Assembly: GCF_001570805.1 (NCBI RefSeq)
Contig: NZ_BCSJ01000014.1
Coordinates: 36,711-100,710, forward strand
DNA: 64,000 nucleotides
Origin: Brevibacterium epidermidis NBRC 14811
Lineage (GTDB): Bacteria; Actinomycetota; Actinomycetes; Actinomycetales; Brevibacteriaceae
Reading direction: 5' to 3'
The position numbers and the translations under genes are program-made. The notes below the pieces were generated by a model. It was not told where the DNA came from. It saw only the letters and a list, made by a program, of their open reading frames with translations, and made no database searches. How positions within the stretch are numbered: the first letter of the stretch is position 1; each line of letters starts with the position of its first letter. This document shows, piece after piece, positions 25,477 through 34,672 of this stretch.

Positions 25477-26691
25477 ATGAACTCTGTCTCGCGAAGTCGC
25501 CGCCGGAGACTATCGGCAGCAGCAGCTTTGGGCGCAATCGCATTGACTGCCACAGCCTGCGGAGGCGGTGGCGGTTCAGGTGAGGGCGACACCGTCGTCA
25601 TCGGCTATACAGGACCGCTCAGCGGCGGTGGCGCCGCATACGGTGAGAACGTCAAGATCGGTCTCGAAATGGCCATCGACGATCTCAACGCAGACGGGGT
25701 CGAGGTCGATGGCAATCCCGTGACCCTTGAGCTGAAGTCCCTCGACGACAAATACGCACCGTCCACCGCCGCGAGCAATGCTCAGCGGTTGGCCGATCAG
25801 GACAAGGCCCCTGTGGTCGTCTCCCCGAACGCCGGAGCAATCAAGGCGATTCAGCAGATCAACAGCGGCAGGTCGAACTTCCTCATCTCTGCGTACACGT
25901 CCGATCCCGCGATCGTGCAGGCGGACAACCCCCTGACGATGATGATCCCTCCGAATTTCGAATCCTATGCTGAGGAATTCTCCGAGACTGCCATGGAGCA
26001 CGGAGGCAAGAAGCTCGCTCTGCTCGGAACTCAGAGTGAGTACGGGCAGCAGTGGACCAAGTCGATCAAGGACGCATGGAGCGAAGCCGGCGGGAAGATC
26101 GGCGGCGACAACAGCGTCGACTACGCAACTGTGTCCGATTTCGCGGGCCCTGTCTCGAAAGCCCTGTCGGAGAAGCCCGATGCGATCTTCGTCGGCGGAC
26201 CATCCCAACCGACAGCATTGATCATGGAAGAAGCTCGCAAGCAGGGCTTCAAGGGCAGCTTCCTCGTCATGGATCAGGCAAAGCTGGATGAGATGGCCAC
26301 GGTGACGAAACTCGACAATCTCAAGAATTCTGTCGGCGTTCTGCCGGTTTCCGAATACGAAGATCCCGGCACTAAGGACTTCCTGAAGAAGTTCGCTGAG
26401 AAGGCCGGAGAGAAGAAGGTTCCGACCAGCGAAACGGCGCTGAACTACCAGGGCATTGCGATCGTCGCGAAGGCGATGGAGGTTGCGGGAACAACGGACG
26501 ACCCGGAGAAGATTCGCGAAGCCATCGGTGAGGCGCTGCCAGAGGTCGATGACAAGTACAAAGTCAATGGCTTCCCCGACGAGATCACAGAGCAGGGCCA
26601 CCTCCTCAATCCCGATCTGGAGGCGGCGTTCCTCAATGAGGACGGCAAATACACCAAGGTGCCGATCGAGCAGGTATCCGACGATAAGTAA
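25477..26691 (+). CDS. ABC transporter substrate-binding lipoprotein (LivK type)
   Basis: 404-aa periplasmic-binding-type lipoprotein of the branched-chain amino acid (HAAT) family. After a basic start (RSRRRR) and a hydrophobic stretch, the lipobox TATAC puts the lipidated Cys at 28, followed by a Gly/Ser linker. The ANF/Leu-Ile-Val receptor fold is visible: VIGYTGPLSGGGAAYGENV at the start, then VVVSPNAG and the LLGTQSEYGQQW hinge region. It captures ligand outside the membrane for the permeases encoded next. A strong AAAGGAG ribosome site supports the start. Specificity for branched-chain amino acids is not certain; homologues bind amides, urea or aromatic acids. Confidence 0.92.
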   Translation: MNSVSRSRRRRLSAAAALGAIALTATACGGGGGSGEGDTVVIGYTGPLSGGGAAYGENVKIGLEMAIDDLNADGVEVDGNPVTLELKSLDDKYAPSTAASNAQRLADQDKAPVVVSPNAGAIKAIQQINSGRSNFLISAYTSDPAIVQADNPLTMMIPPNFESYAEEFSETAMEHGGKKLALLGTQSEYGQQWTKSIKDAWSEAGGKIGGDNSVDYATVSDFAGPVSKALSEKPDAIFVGGPSQPTALIMEEARKQGFKGSFLVMDQAKLDEMATVTKLDNLKNSVGVLPVSEYEDPGTKDFLKKFAEKAGEKKVPTSETALNYQGIAIVAKAMEVAGTTDDPEKIREAIGEALPEVDDKYKVNGFPDEITEQGHLLNPDLEAAFLNEDGKYTKVPIEQVSDDK

Positions 26692-26714
26692 CTTCCGTCA
26701 GCGGCTGTATTGAA

Positions 26715-26740
26715 GGTGAGGCGCATGAGTGCGCCTCACC
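26715..26740 (+). promoter_or_regulatory. Intercistronic hairpin between livK and livH
   Basis: Perfect 10-bp arms GGTGAGGCGC (26715-26724) and GCGCCTCACC (26731-26740) with a 6-nt loop, without a following U-tract. Such hairpins after a binding-protein gene commonly protect its mRNA or partly stop transcription, so that the binding protein is made in excess over the permease. Confidence 0.6.
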
Positions 26741-26776
26741 CGGCCGAACTCATGCCTGCAGAGGACCCGACTGATC

Positions 26777-27643
26777 ATGACTCTCTTCATCCAACAGCTC
26801 TTCAACGGCCTCGCGCTGGGCGGTGTCTACTGCCTCGCTGCGATCGGTCTGACACTGGTTTTCGGAGTGCTGCGCATTCCCAACCTGGCTCACGGTGCGC
26901 TGTATATGCTCGGCGCGTACATCACCTATTTCTTCCTCACGACCGTCGGCGTTCCCTATATCGCCGCGATCGGCATTGCGGCGATCATGCTCTTCGTCGT
27001 CGGTGTCGGGCTCGAACGCCTCGTATTCCATCCCTTGCGCAACTCCCCGCATACTCACCACATGATCGCGGCCGTCGGTGCGATGTTCTTCTTCCAGGCC
27101 CTGGCTCAAGCGATCTGGGGAGCCGACTTCCGACGTATGGACACGCCGATCACCGGCGAACTGCGCATCCTCGGCGCTGAAATCTCTGCGCAGAGGATCG
27201 TCATCATCGTCACCGCGGTGATCGTCTTGGCGCTGTTGGCGATGTTCATCAAGCGGTCCATCCACGGCCAGACGATCGAAGCGATCGAACAGGACCGCGT
27301 CGGTGCATCGCTGGTCGGCATCAACCCGTCGATGGTATCGATGCTGACGCTGGGGCTGTCCGCCCTGCTGGCCACGATCGCGGCGGGCCTCGTCGCACCG
27401 ATCAATCTTCTGTCTCCGACGATGGGCGATGCGCTCAACCTCAAAGTGTTCGCCATCATCATCCTCGGTGGTCTGGGGTCGCTTCCGGGCGCCATCGTCG
27501 GCGGATTCGCACTCGCCATCGCCGAGACGATGACGGCGACCTACATCTCCTCAGCTGTCGGAGAGGCCGTGGCATTCGTCGTTCTCGTCGCTGTGCTGGC
27601 CATCAAACCGAACGGCCTGTTCACGAAGGCGGTGCAGCGATGA
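26777..27643 (+). CDS. livH: Branched-chain amino acid-type ABC permease LivH
   Basis: 288-aa inner-membrane permease with about eight helices. LivH-type sequence: FNGLALGGVYCLAAIGLTLVFG, NLAHGALYMLGAY and a cytoplasmic coupling region, AIEQDRVGASLVGIN, that contacts the ATPases. The C-terminal GGLGSLPGAIVGG is also typical. Start taken at 26777 (MTLFIQQ), since upstream residues are hydrophilic and unlike the family; AGAGGA lies 11 bases upstream. Its end overlaps livM (ATGA). Confidence 0.93.
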   Translation: MTLFIQQLFNGLALGGVYCLAAIGLTLVFGVLRIPNLAHGALYMLGAYITYFFLTTVGVPYIAAIGIAAIMLFVVGVGLERLVFHPLRNSPHTHHMIAAVGAMFFFQALAQAIWGADFRRMDTPITGELRILGAEISAQRIVIIVTAVIVLALLAMFIKRSIHGQTIEAIEQDRVGASLVGINPSMVSMLTLGLSALLATIAAGLVAPINLLSPTMGDALNLKVFAIIILGGLGSLPGAIVGGFALAIAETMTATYISSAVGEAVAFVVLVAVLAIKPNGLFTKAVQR

Positions 27644-28689
27644 GCTCAATGAAGAATCCTCGGATCATCGGCACCATCGCCGTCATCGTCCTGCTCGGCC
27701 TGACGCCCCTGGCGTTTGCGCAGGAGAACTACACGATGCGAGTAATCACCGTCGGCATGTGCGCGGCGATCGCTGTCTACGGCCTCAACATCATCCTCGG
27801 CTTCACGGGACAGCTGAACCTCGCCCAAGGCGGGTTCTTCGGCATCGGCGCCTACGGAGTCGGGCTGCTCACCACCGATTACGATTGGAGCTTCTGGACC
27901 GCATTCGTCGCAACCGTCATCGGAACTGCGGTCATCGGCTACCTCTGCGGGCTGATCGCCCTGCGCACGAAGGATGAGTACTTCGCCATCTTCACAATGG
28001 CCATCGGCTTCATCATCTTCCTCGTCATCAGCCGTTGGGAGTCCGTCACCCACGCACATTCCGGCGTCAACAACGTGAAGTTCCCCGAAGGCGGAGGACT
28101 CATCGACTTCGAATCTCCGGTTGCGATGTTCTACCTGGTCTTCGCCATCCTGCTCGTGTGCATCTACACGACGTACGCGATTCGGCGCTCGAGTGTGGGT
28201 CGCACGCTGCTGAGCATCAGGACGAGCGAAGATCTGGCGGATGCGATAGGTGTGCGCGTCGGATTCAGCAAACAGCTCGCATTCGCCGCCTCGGCTGTCC
28301 TCGGAGGAATCGGCGGCGGACTCTACGCAACTGTGGTCGGATTCATCGGCCCCCATGCGGCATCGATCGACAAGACCTTCGAATTCCTTATGTTCATCCT
28401 CGTCGGAGGCATGGGCACTGTCGCAGGTCCGCTGCTCGGAAGCATGATCGTGACATTCCTGTTCGAACTGTTCCAAGACTTCCAGGCCTATCGATTCATC
28501 GTGCTGGGACCCATCATCGTCGCCCTCGTGATCTTCGCACCGCGGGGAATCGTCGGATACCTCGGCGGATTCGTCGACAAACGCAATCGACGACGAAGGA
28601 GTGCAGAGGCCCGCGGTTCAGAACACAACGAGTCCTCACGATCGGATTCAGCCGCCTCAGTCGGCACCAACTCCGAGGAGGAGAAATGA
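27640..28689 (+). CDS. livM: Branched-chain amino acid-type ABC permease LivM
   Basis: 349-aa second permease of the importer. Family features: YGLNIILGFTGQLNLAQGGFFGIGAYG, a long middle loop containing THAHSGVNNV, SIRTSEDLADAIGV as the coupling helix and GGMGTVAGPLLGS. The C-terminal ~40 residues are a charged Arg/Ser/Glu tail longer than in most LivM proteins. It overlaps livH upstream and livG downstream by four bases each, so the three are translationally coupled. Confidence 0.93.
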   Translation: MSSMKNPRIIGTIAVIVLLGLTPLAFAQENYTMRVITVGMCAAIAVYGLNIILGFTGQLNLAQGGFFGIGAYGVGLLTTDYDWSFWTAFVATVIGTAVIGYLCGLIALRTKDEYFAIFTMAIGFIIFLVISRWESVTHAHSGVNNVKFPEGGGLIDFESPVAMFYLVFAILLVCIYTTYAIRRSSVGRTLLSIRTSEDLADAIGVRVGFSKQLAFAASAVLGGIGGGLYATVVGFIGPHAASIDKTFEFLMFILVGGMGTVAGPLLGSMIVTFLFELFQDFQAYRFIVLGPIIVALVIFAPRGIVGYLGGFVDKRNRRRRSAEARGSEHNESSRSDSAASVGTNSEEEK

Positions 28690-29459
28690 CGCTGCTCGAA
28701 ATTCGCGGTCTCGGTAAGCGCTTCGGCGGGCTCGACGCGGTCAAGGACGTGAGCCTGGACGTTGAAGCGGGTCAGATCACCGCGGTCATCGGTCCCAATG
28801 GTGCCGGCAAGTCAACGCTGTTCAACCTCGTCCACGGCTTCTATCGGCCCACGGCAGGGACCATCAGCTTCAAAGGCGAGGACATCACGCATTCGTCCCC
28901 GCACCGTACCGTAGCCGGTGGCATCGCCCGGACATTCCAGACGACGAACCTGTTCGATGACAGCACCCTGTTGGAGAACGTCCTGGCCGGACGGATCGTC
29001 CGCTCGAAGTCCAATGTCTTCGACGCCGTCTTCCACACGCCGCGCCACCGTCGTGAATCACGCATCAACGAAGACAAGGCGATGGAAGCTCTTGAGTACT
29101 GCGGGGTCGCGGAGTACCGACACGATCTGGCGTCGAATGTTCCGCAGGAGGTGCAGAAGCGCACCGCAGTGGCAATGGCACTGGCCACGGAGCCCGAACT
29201 GCTGCTGCTCGACGAGCCCGCCGGCGGCATCCCCGAAGAGGAGACTGTCGATTTCGGCGACCTCATTCGATCATTGCCGCAGCGAGGGGTCTCCGTCCTG
29301 CTCGTCGAACACAAGATGACGATGATCATGGACCTCGCGGACACGATCCTCGTCCTCGACCACGGACAGAAGCTGGCACTCGGCGCACCGGCGGAGATCC
29401 AATCCGATCCGAACGTCATCCGCGCCTACCTCGGTTCCACTGCACAGGAGGAGAACTGA
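28686..29459 (+). CDS. livG: Branched-chain amino acid-type ABC ATPase LivG
   Basis: 257-aa ATPase. Walker A is GPNGAGKST, Walker B LLLLDEP, the H-loop VEHKM, and the Q-loop region FQTTNLF is normal. The ABC signature is unusual: where LivG normally has LSxGQ or LPYG, this reads NVPQEVQKR, so the Ser and Gly that contact ATP across the dimer are not obvious. LivF keeps a perfect signature, so one composite site may be degenerate. The ATG overlaps the livM stop; the frame is open further upstream only as a shadow of livM. Confidence 0.92.
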   Translation: MTLLEIRGLGKRFGGLDAVKDVSLDVEAGQITAVIGPNGAGKSTLFNLVHGFYRPTAGTISFKGEDITHSSPHRTVAGGIARTFQTTNLFDDSTLLENVLAGRIVRSKSNVFDAVFHTPRHRRESRINEDKAMEALEYCGVAEYRHDLASNVPQEVQKRTAVAMALATEPELLLLDEPAGGIPEEETVDFGDLIRSLPQRGVSVLLVEHKMTMIMDLADTILVLDHGQKLALGAPAEIQSDPNVIRAYLGSTAQEEN

Positions 29460-30163
29460 TGCTCACGCTCGACAATGTCAGCACCGGGTACGATGCCACC
29501 GATGTGCTCCATGGGGTGAGTATCACCGCGCAGCCCGGAGAGCTCACCGTGGTGCTCGGCGCGAACGGCTCAGGAAAGACGACTTTGTTCAAGACCATCA
29601 GCGGACTGATGCGGGTTCGGTCAGGGTCGATCGTCTATGAGGGGCGTCAGCTTCATCGAGCGCGTCCCAATGCCATCGTCAAGGCCGGTATCGCGCACTG
29701 TCCCGAAGGTCGCCATCTGTTCGGCAAGATGTCGGTGGAGAAGAATCTGCGTCTGGGGTCGTACCCCCACCGGAACAAGTCGCGAACCGAAGAGATCTAC
29801 GCTGAGGTCCTCGACATGTTTCCGATCCTCAAGGAGAAGGCGAAGCAGCCGGCAGGCTCCCTGTCCGGCGGACAGCAGCAGATGGTCGCAATCGGCCGGG
29901 CACTGATGTCGGATCCGAGCCTGCTGATCCTCGACGAGCCGTCGATGGGCCTGGCTCCCATCGTCGTCGAGCAGGTCCTCGAGTCGGTCGCACAGATCAA
30001 TCGGAACGGTATCGGAGTCCTGCTCAGTGAGCAGAACGCGAAGGCGTCACTGGCGATCGCCCACCGGGGATACGTGCTGGCCGAGGGGCGGATCGTCCTC
30101 GCTGATGATGCCTCACGACTGCTCGACAATCCCGACGTGCAGGCGGCCTACCTCGGCCTCTGA
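29459..30163 (+). CDS. livF: Branched-chain amino acid-type ABC ATPase LivF
   Basis: 234-aa ATPase partner of LivG. Walker A GANGSGKTT, signature LSGGQQQM, Walker B LLILDEPSMGLAP (the LivF-type extension) and switch region LLSEQNA are intact. CPEGRHLFGKMSVEKNL is a LivF hallmark. It starts one base inside the livG stop (TGATG) and is the last gene of the operon, followed by a hairpin at 30209-30251. Confidence 0.94.
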   Translation: MLTLDNVSTGYDATDVLHGVSITAQPGELTVVLGANGSGKTTLFKTISGLMRVRSGSIVYEGRQLHRARPNAIVKAGIAHCPEGRHLFGKMSVEKNLRLGSYPHRNKSRTEEIYAEVLDMFPILKEKAKQPAGSLSGGQQQMVAIGRALMSDPSLLILDEPSMGLAPIVVEQVLESVAQINRNGIGVLLSEQNAKASLAIAHRGYVLAEGRIVLADDASRLLDNPDVQAAYLGL

Positions 30164-30208
30164 CGGCGGTTCGCAGTCTTTCGGTTGAGGGCGGCGATAT
30201 CGCGGAAA

Positions 30209-30251
30209 CGAAGTCTCGCCGAGGCGGCTTGGCCACCTCGGCGAGATTTCG
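30209..30251 (+). terminator. Probable terminator of the liv operon
   Basis: Inverted repeat CGAAGTCTCGCCGAGG (30209-30224) and CCTCGGCGAGATTTCG (30236-30251), 16 bp with one G-U pair. It is 45 bp after livF, in the gap before the convergent YciO gene. Confidence 0.65.
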
Positions 30252-30396
30252 TTGAGCTATTCTGCCAGATCGTTGAGACCCTCGGTCACGCTCGTTCAGT
30301 GCGGCGGATTCATCAAGACCGACTTCCATTCCGTCTGACTCATCACGGTCAAAATTCAGCCAGCCGGACACATCATTGGAGACGTTGCCCGCTGTC

Positions 30397-31023
30397 TCAC
30401 TCGTCGAGGAACCGGGAGACGTCCCCGGCTCCGACGCGGGCCACCTCGGGGAACTTTCCGGTGAAGTCGACGACCGAGGTCGGCACGACTCCGGGGACTC
30501 CGGACTCGATGACGATGTCGAGGTCATTGCCGAGCTGGTCCATGACATCCTCGGCGTGGGTCAGCGGATCCTCGTCGCCGGGCAGCAGCAGAGTCGACGA
30601 CAGGATCGGCTCCCCCATCGCCTCGACGAGGGCGAGGGCCGTGACGTTCTGCGGTATACGAGCGCCGACCGAATGCTTCTTCGGATGCATCATCCGGCGC
30701 GGTACTTCCTTCGTCGCCTTCATGATGAACGTGTAGGGTCCCGGCGTCATCGACTTGATGGCTCGGAAGTCGGAATTGTCGACGATGACGAACTGACCCA
30801 GCTGGGCGAAGTCGTGGCACATCAGCGTGAAATGGTGCTTCGAGCCGAGGTGCCGAATGCGGGTGATCCGCTCGATGCCTTCCTTGTTGTCCAGGGCGCA
30901 GCCGAGGGCGTAACAGGAATCCGTGGGATAAGCGATCAAGCCACCGTTCCTGAGTGACTCAGCGGCCTTCTCGATCAGTCGGTCCTGCGGGTTCTCCGGA
31001 TGGATATTCAGTAGTGTCGCCAT
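30397..31023 (-). CDS. YciO/Sua5-family protein (threonylcarbamoyl-AMP synthase fold)
   Basis: 208-aa single YrdC-like domain without the extra Sua5 C-terminal domain. IAYPTDSCYALGC near residue 30, KHHFTLMCHDF and TPGPYTFIMKATKEVP are typical of the YciO branch, which binds double-stranded RNA and nucleotide in this fold. YrdC/Sua5 enzymes make the threonylcarbamoyl-AMP used for t6A in tRNA; whether YciO-type members do so in cells is debated. ATG start at 31023 without a strong RBS. It stands alone, 101 bp downstream of the AI-2E gene. Confidence 0.87.
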   Translation of the reverse strand: MATLLNIHPENPQDRLIEKAAESLRNGGLIAYPTDSCYALGCALDNKEGIERITRIRHLGSKHHFTLMCHDFAQLGQFVIVDNSDFRAIKSMTPGPYTFIMKATKEVPRRMMHPKKHSVGARIPQNVTALALVEAMGEPILSSTLLLPGDEDPLTHAEDVMDQLGNDLDIVIESGVPGVVPTSVVDFTGKFPEVARVGAGDVSRFLDE

Positions 31024-31124
31024 ACTTCATGCTAACCACTCTGCCGCCACAGTGCGAGGGGTCACCCGCAGACGCTCCTCAGCGCACGAGGCTGGGTATC
31101 GTCAGACCGCAGCCTCGGGCTTCT

Positions 31125-32504
31125 TCAGGCCTTGACCAGCTCGGCCCGCGCGGTGTTCGGATCAGAGGCGAGGAGGATATTCACCCACCTGGCTCTCGGA
31201 TCCGCGTCGACGAGCAGAGCCTTGATGAGCAGGGTGGCCGGCAATGCCAGCAGCGCGCCGAGCCAGCCGAGGACCCATACCCAGAACAGAAGTGACAGGA
31301 ACGACACCAAGGGAGTGACGCCGACGGATTCGCCCGTGAACTTCGGCTGGATGATCGACTGGATGACGAAGTTGAGCACGCTGTAGGCGATGACCACCCA
31401 CAGCGCCGACTGCCATCCGCTGTCGACCAGCGCCAGCAGTGCCGGCGGGAGAAGGCCGATGACGAAGCCGATGTTCGGAATGTAGTTCGTCAGGAATGCC
31501 AGCACGCCCCACACCCAGATGAGCGGAACGTCGATGATCGCCAAGGCGATGACGTCGAGGAATGCGACGATGAGACCGAAGACCGTGGCCACCACCCAGT
31601 AGCGGCGGACACCGCTGGCGAAATCACCGATCGACGCCGACAGCGTGGGCTTCACATCGAGCAGCATCGCCATCCGCTTGTCGATGCCCATCGAATCCAT
31701 CGCCACGAAGAACACCGCCATGATCACAGTGGTCAACAGGCCCGCAACCGACGACAGATTCGTCAGCAGCGGGTAGACGGCGTCGAGGACGGAGCGGACG
31801 TCGAAGGCCGAGAGCTGCTGCTGGATCACCGAGGAGGTCACCCCGATGTCCGAGAGCAGCGCCAACGCATTCTGGTACGTGTTGACGAGTTCGTTGCTGT
31901 AGCTGGGGATGAGGATGACGAGCTCGGCGACCGACCACGCGGTGAGGCCGAAGAACGCGAAGATCATGCACAACACGAGCACGACCGAGATGCACGCCCC
32001 GATCGCCCGCGGCACCTTGACCCGGGTAAGCAGCCGCTGCACCGGGTAGACGACGATGTAGAAGTTCAGCGCGAGGAACACCGGAGCCACGATGTCCTGG
32101 AGCCCGCGGAAGAACATCAGCGCATACGCCAGCCCTGCCAGCGTCACCGCGATCATCAGCGCTCGCGCCGGCGGCCGCGCGTGCCAGGGCCGCTTCTCTC
32201 CTGCGGGGTCGGACTCTGGTGCGGATTCTGGTGCGGATTGTGCGCCGGATGCCGTGCCCGATTCTGTGCTGGAAGAATTGGATCCCACCATCACCGAGGC
32301 GGCCGACGCAGACGGATCCCCCGCCGAGGCGGCAGGTCGGGAGGCGGCCCCCGCCGAGGCGGTGGGTCCGGCCGACCCCGGCTCAGCCGCCGGTCGTGAG
32401 GACGACGCAGACTCATCTGGGCGCGCGGCATCCCCGGTTCGTCCGGTTCGCCCGGTCGCACCGTCTGCGGCACCCGGCGCCTTCGCCTGCTCGTCCTCGT
32501 TCAT
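31125..32504 (-). CDS. AI-2E family transporter (PerM type)
   Basis: 459-aa membrane protein. The first ~105 residues are Ala/Ser/Gly/Pro/Asp-rich and probably disordered; about eight helices follow. Family features are FLTNYIPNIGFVIGLLPPALLAL and IIQPKFTGESVGVTPLVSFLSLL in the C-terminal half. Although named for an AI-2 exporter, most members have other or unknown roles, some as Na+(Li+)/H+ antiporters. The start ATG directly follows the der stop with no gap, so it ends the long co-directional gene block. Confidence 0.88.
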   Translation of the reverse strand: MNEDEQAKAPGAADGATGRTGRTGDAARPDESASSSRPAAEPGSAGPTASAGAASRPAASAGDPSASAASVMVGSNSSSTESGTASGAQSAPESAPESDPAGEKRPWHARPPARALMIAVTLAGLAYALMFFRGLQDIVAPVFLALNFYIVVYPVQRLLTRVKVPRAIGACISVVLVLCMIFAFFGLTAWSVAELVILIPSYSNELVNTYQNALALLSDIGVTSSVIQQQLSAFDVRSVLDAVYPLLTNLSSVAGLLTTVIMAVFFVAMDSMGIDKRMAMLLDVKPTLSASIGDFASGVRRYWVVATVFGLIVAFLDVIALAIIDVPLIWVWGVLAFLTNYIPNIGFVIGLLPPALLALVDSGWQSALWVVIAYSVLNFVIQSIIQPKFTGESVGVTPLVSFLSLLFWVWVLGWLGALLALPATLLIKALLVDADPRARWVNILLASDPNTARAELVKA

Positions 32505-34016
32505 TCAGCGTCCCCGACGCTTTTCGCGGATGCGCATCGACACCTCGATAGGGGTGCCCTTGAAGCCGAAGGTCTCACGCAGACGGCGGATGATGAACCG
32601 CCGATAACCGGGGTCGAGGAATCCGGTGGTGAAGAGCACGAACTTCGGCGGACGCGACTGCGCCTGAGTGCCGAAGAGGATGCGCGGCTGCTTGCCGCCG
32701 CGCACCGGGTGCGGGTTGGCCGCGACGAGCTCACCGAGGAACGCATTGAGTCGTCCCGTCGGAATGCGGGTGTCCCAGCCCTCGAGAGCGGCCTCCATCG
32801 CCGGCACGAGCTTCTCCGCGTGACGTCCGGTCTTCGCCGAGATGTTCACGCGCGGTGCCCACGCCACATGGCCGAGGTCCCGTTCGATCTCGCGCTCGAG
32901 GTAGAAGCGGCGTTCGTCATCGAGCAGATCCCATTTGTTGAATGCCAGCACCACGGCACGTCCCGCCTCGACGGCGGTCGTGACGATGCGGACGTCCTGC
33001 TCGCTCAGCGGGTCCTGGACCTCCATGAGGACGAGGGCCACCTCGGCGCGTTCGAGCGCGGTCTGCGTACGCAGTGCGGCATAGAAGTCGGCACCGCTGG
33101 CCTGATGGGCACGACGGCGGATGCCGGCGGTGTCGACGAAGCGCCACTGCTTGTCTCCGAGCTCGATGAGCTCGTCGACAGGATCTCGAGTGGTGCCAGC
33201 GACGTTGTCCACGAGCACTCGGTCGGAGCCGATGAGCTGGTTGAGCAGGGAGGACTTGCCGACGTTCGGACGCCCGACGAGCGCCACGCGCCGCGGTCCG
33301 CCCTCTTCGACACGGGTGTCGACGGCCGAGACCTCGGGCAGGATCGTGAGCACTTCATCGAGCAGGTCGGCGACTCCCCGACCGTGCAGAGCAGACACTG
33401 TCCAGGGCTGGCCGAGGCCGAGGCCCCAGAGTTCGGCGGCCATGAGCTCGCCGCGCTCATCATCGACCTTGTTCGCGGCGAGGAGGACCGGCTTCTTCTT
33501 CCGGCGCAGCATCTTCACGACCATCTCATCGGTCGAGGTCGGACCGGTCGTGGCATCGACGACGAGGAGGACGGCATCGGCCATGTCCACGGCGACCTCG
33601 GACTGGATCGCAATCCGCGAGGCCATGCCCTTCGAATCCTGATCCCAACCGCCGGTGTCGACGAGGGTGAATTCTTGTCGGTTCCATTCCGCCCGGTAGC
33701 TCACGCGGTCACGGGTGACTCCCGGAACGTCCTCGACGACGGCTTCACGGCGGCCGAGGATGCGGTTGACCAGCGTCGACTTGCCGACGTTGGGGCGACC
33801 GACGACGGCCAGCACCGGTGCGGCACCGAGGGTCTCGTCTTCGTCTTCGTCGAAGCCGTAGGCGCGCAGCAGCGCACGGTCCTCGTCTTCGAGCTCATAG
33901 CTTTCGAGTCCGGCCTCGAGCGCGGTCGCCCGCTGCTCGGCCTCCTCGTCGCTGATGCTCTCGACGCGGTCGACGAGGTCTTCGTCGGGTGTCTCGTGGA
34001 ATTCGGATTCGCTCAT
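32505..34016 (-). CDS. der: Ribosome-associated GTPase Der (EngA)
   Basis: 503-aa tandem GTPase needed for 50S subunit assembly. First G domain: [19 protein letters not shown]; second: [24 protein letters not shown]-like C-terminal domain ends in basic KRRGR. About 60 N-terminal acidic residues precede the first domain, as in other Actinobacteria. The ATG overlaps the cmk stop (ATGA); cmk-der is a conserved pair. Confidence 0.97.
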   Translation of the reverse strand: MSESEFHETPDEDLVDRVESISDEEAEQRATALEAGLESYELEDEDRALLRAYGFDEDEDETLGAAPVLAVVGRPNVGKSTLVNRILGRREAVVEDVPGVTRDRVSYRAEWNRQEFTLVDTGGWDQDSKGMASRIAIQSEVAVDMADAVLLVVDATTGPTSTDEMVVKMLRRKKKPVLLAANKVDDERGELMAAELWGLGLGQPWTVSALHGRGVADLLDEVLTILPEVSAVDTRVEEGGPRRVALVGRPNVGKSSLLNQLIGSDRVLVDNVAGTTRDPVDELIELGDKQWRFVDTAGIRRRAHQASGADFYAALRTQTALERAEVALVLMEVQDPLSEQDVRIVTTAVEAGRAVVLAFNKWDLLDDERRFYLEREIERDLGHVAWAPRVNISAKTGRHAEKLVPAMEAALEGWDTRIPTGRLNAFLGELVAANPHPVRGGKQPRILFGTQAQSRPPKFVLFTTGFLDPGYRRFIIRRLRETFGFKGTPIEVSMRIREKRRGR

Positions 34017-34672
34017 TGTGAGTCCTTCACCAGCTGCAGCACCGTTTCGACCACCTGGTCGAAGTCGATGTCGCTGGTATCGAGTGTGAACACACCGTCG
34101 GCGGCCTCTAAGAAGCTCGTCGTGGCGGAGTCCTTGGCGTCACGGCCGGTGACGAGGTCTTGGGTGGCGGCGATCGCCTCGGCGTCGGCATTGCCGTGCA
34201 CTTCTTTCGCGCGGCGGGCCACACGGACCTCGTCGCGGGCGGTCATGAGGAGGCGCACATCTGCATCGGGAGCGACCACGGTCGTGATGTCCCGGCCCTC
34301 GACGACGATGCCCTCGGGTGCGGCGGTGATGTAGGCCCGCTGCATCTCGATGAGCTCCTCGCGGGCGTCGATGACGCCGGAGACCGTCTGCACGTTCGCC
34401 GATACTTCCTCACCGCGGATCTCCTCGGTGACGTCGATATCGTCGACGGAGACGAAGAATTCGTCGGGGCTGAGCGAGATCTCCAAGTCCGCGCCGCGCA
34501 CCTGCTCGAGCACGTCGACGGGGTCGGTGACCCCGCGGTTGAGGCACAGCCACGCCATCGCCCGGTACATCGCACCGGTGTCCAGGTACTGGTAGCCCAG
34601 CCGACGCGCCACCTCCTTGGCGGTGCTCGACTTGCCCACTCCGGACGGTCCGTCAATGGCTACGACGCTCAT
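34013..34672 (-). CDS. cmk: Cytidylate kinase
   Basis: 219-aa (d)CMP kinase. P-loop [14 protein letters not shown] at the N-terminus, LDTGAMYRA for nucleotide binding, [10 protein letters not shown] and ARRAKE in the lid region. Start set at 34672 (MSVVAIDG), with AAGGA five bases upstream and overlapping the tyrA stop; the longer frame adds 14 Arg-rich residues coded inside tyrA. Together with pyrG in the same block it serves CTP supply. Confidence 0.96.
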   Translation of the reverse strand: MSVVAIDGPSGVGKSSTAKEVARRLGYQYLDTGAMYRAMAWLCLNRGVTDPVDVLEQVRGADLEISLSPDEFFVSVDDIDVTEEIRGEEVSANVQTVSGVIDAREELIEMQRAYITAAPEGIVVEGRDITTVVAPDADVRLLMTARDEVRVARRAKEVHGNADAEAIAATQDLVTGRDAKDSATTSFLEAADGVFTLDTSDIDFDQVVETVLQLVKDSQ

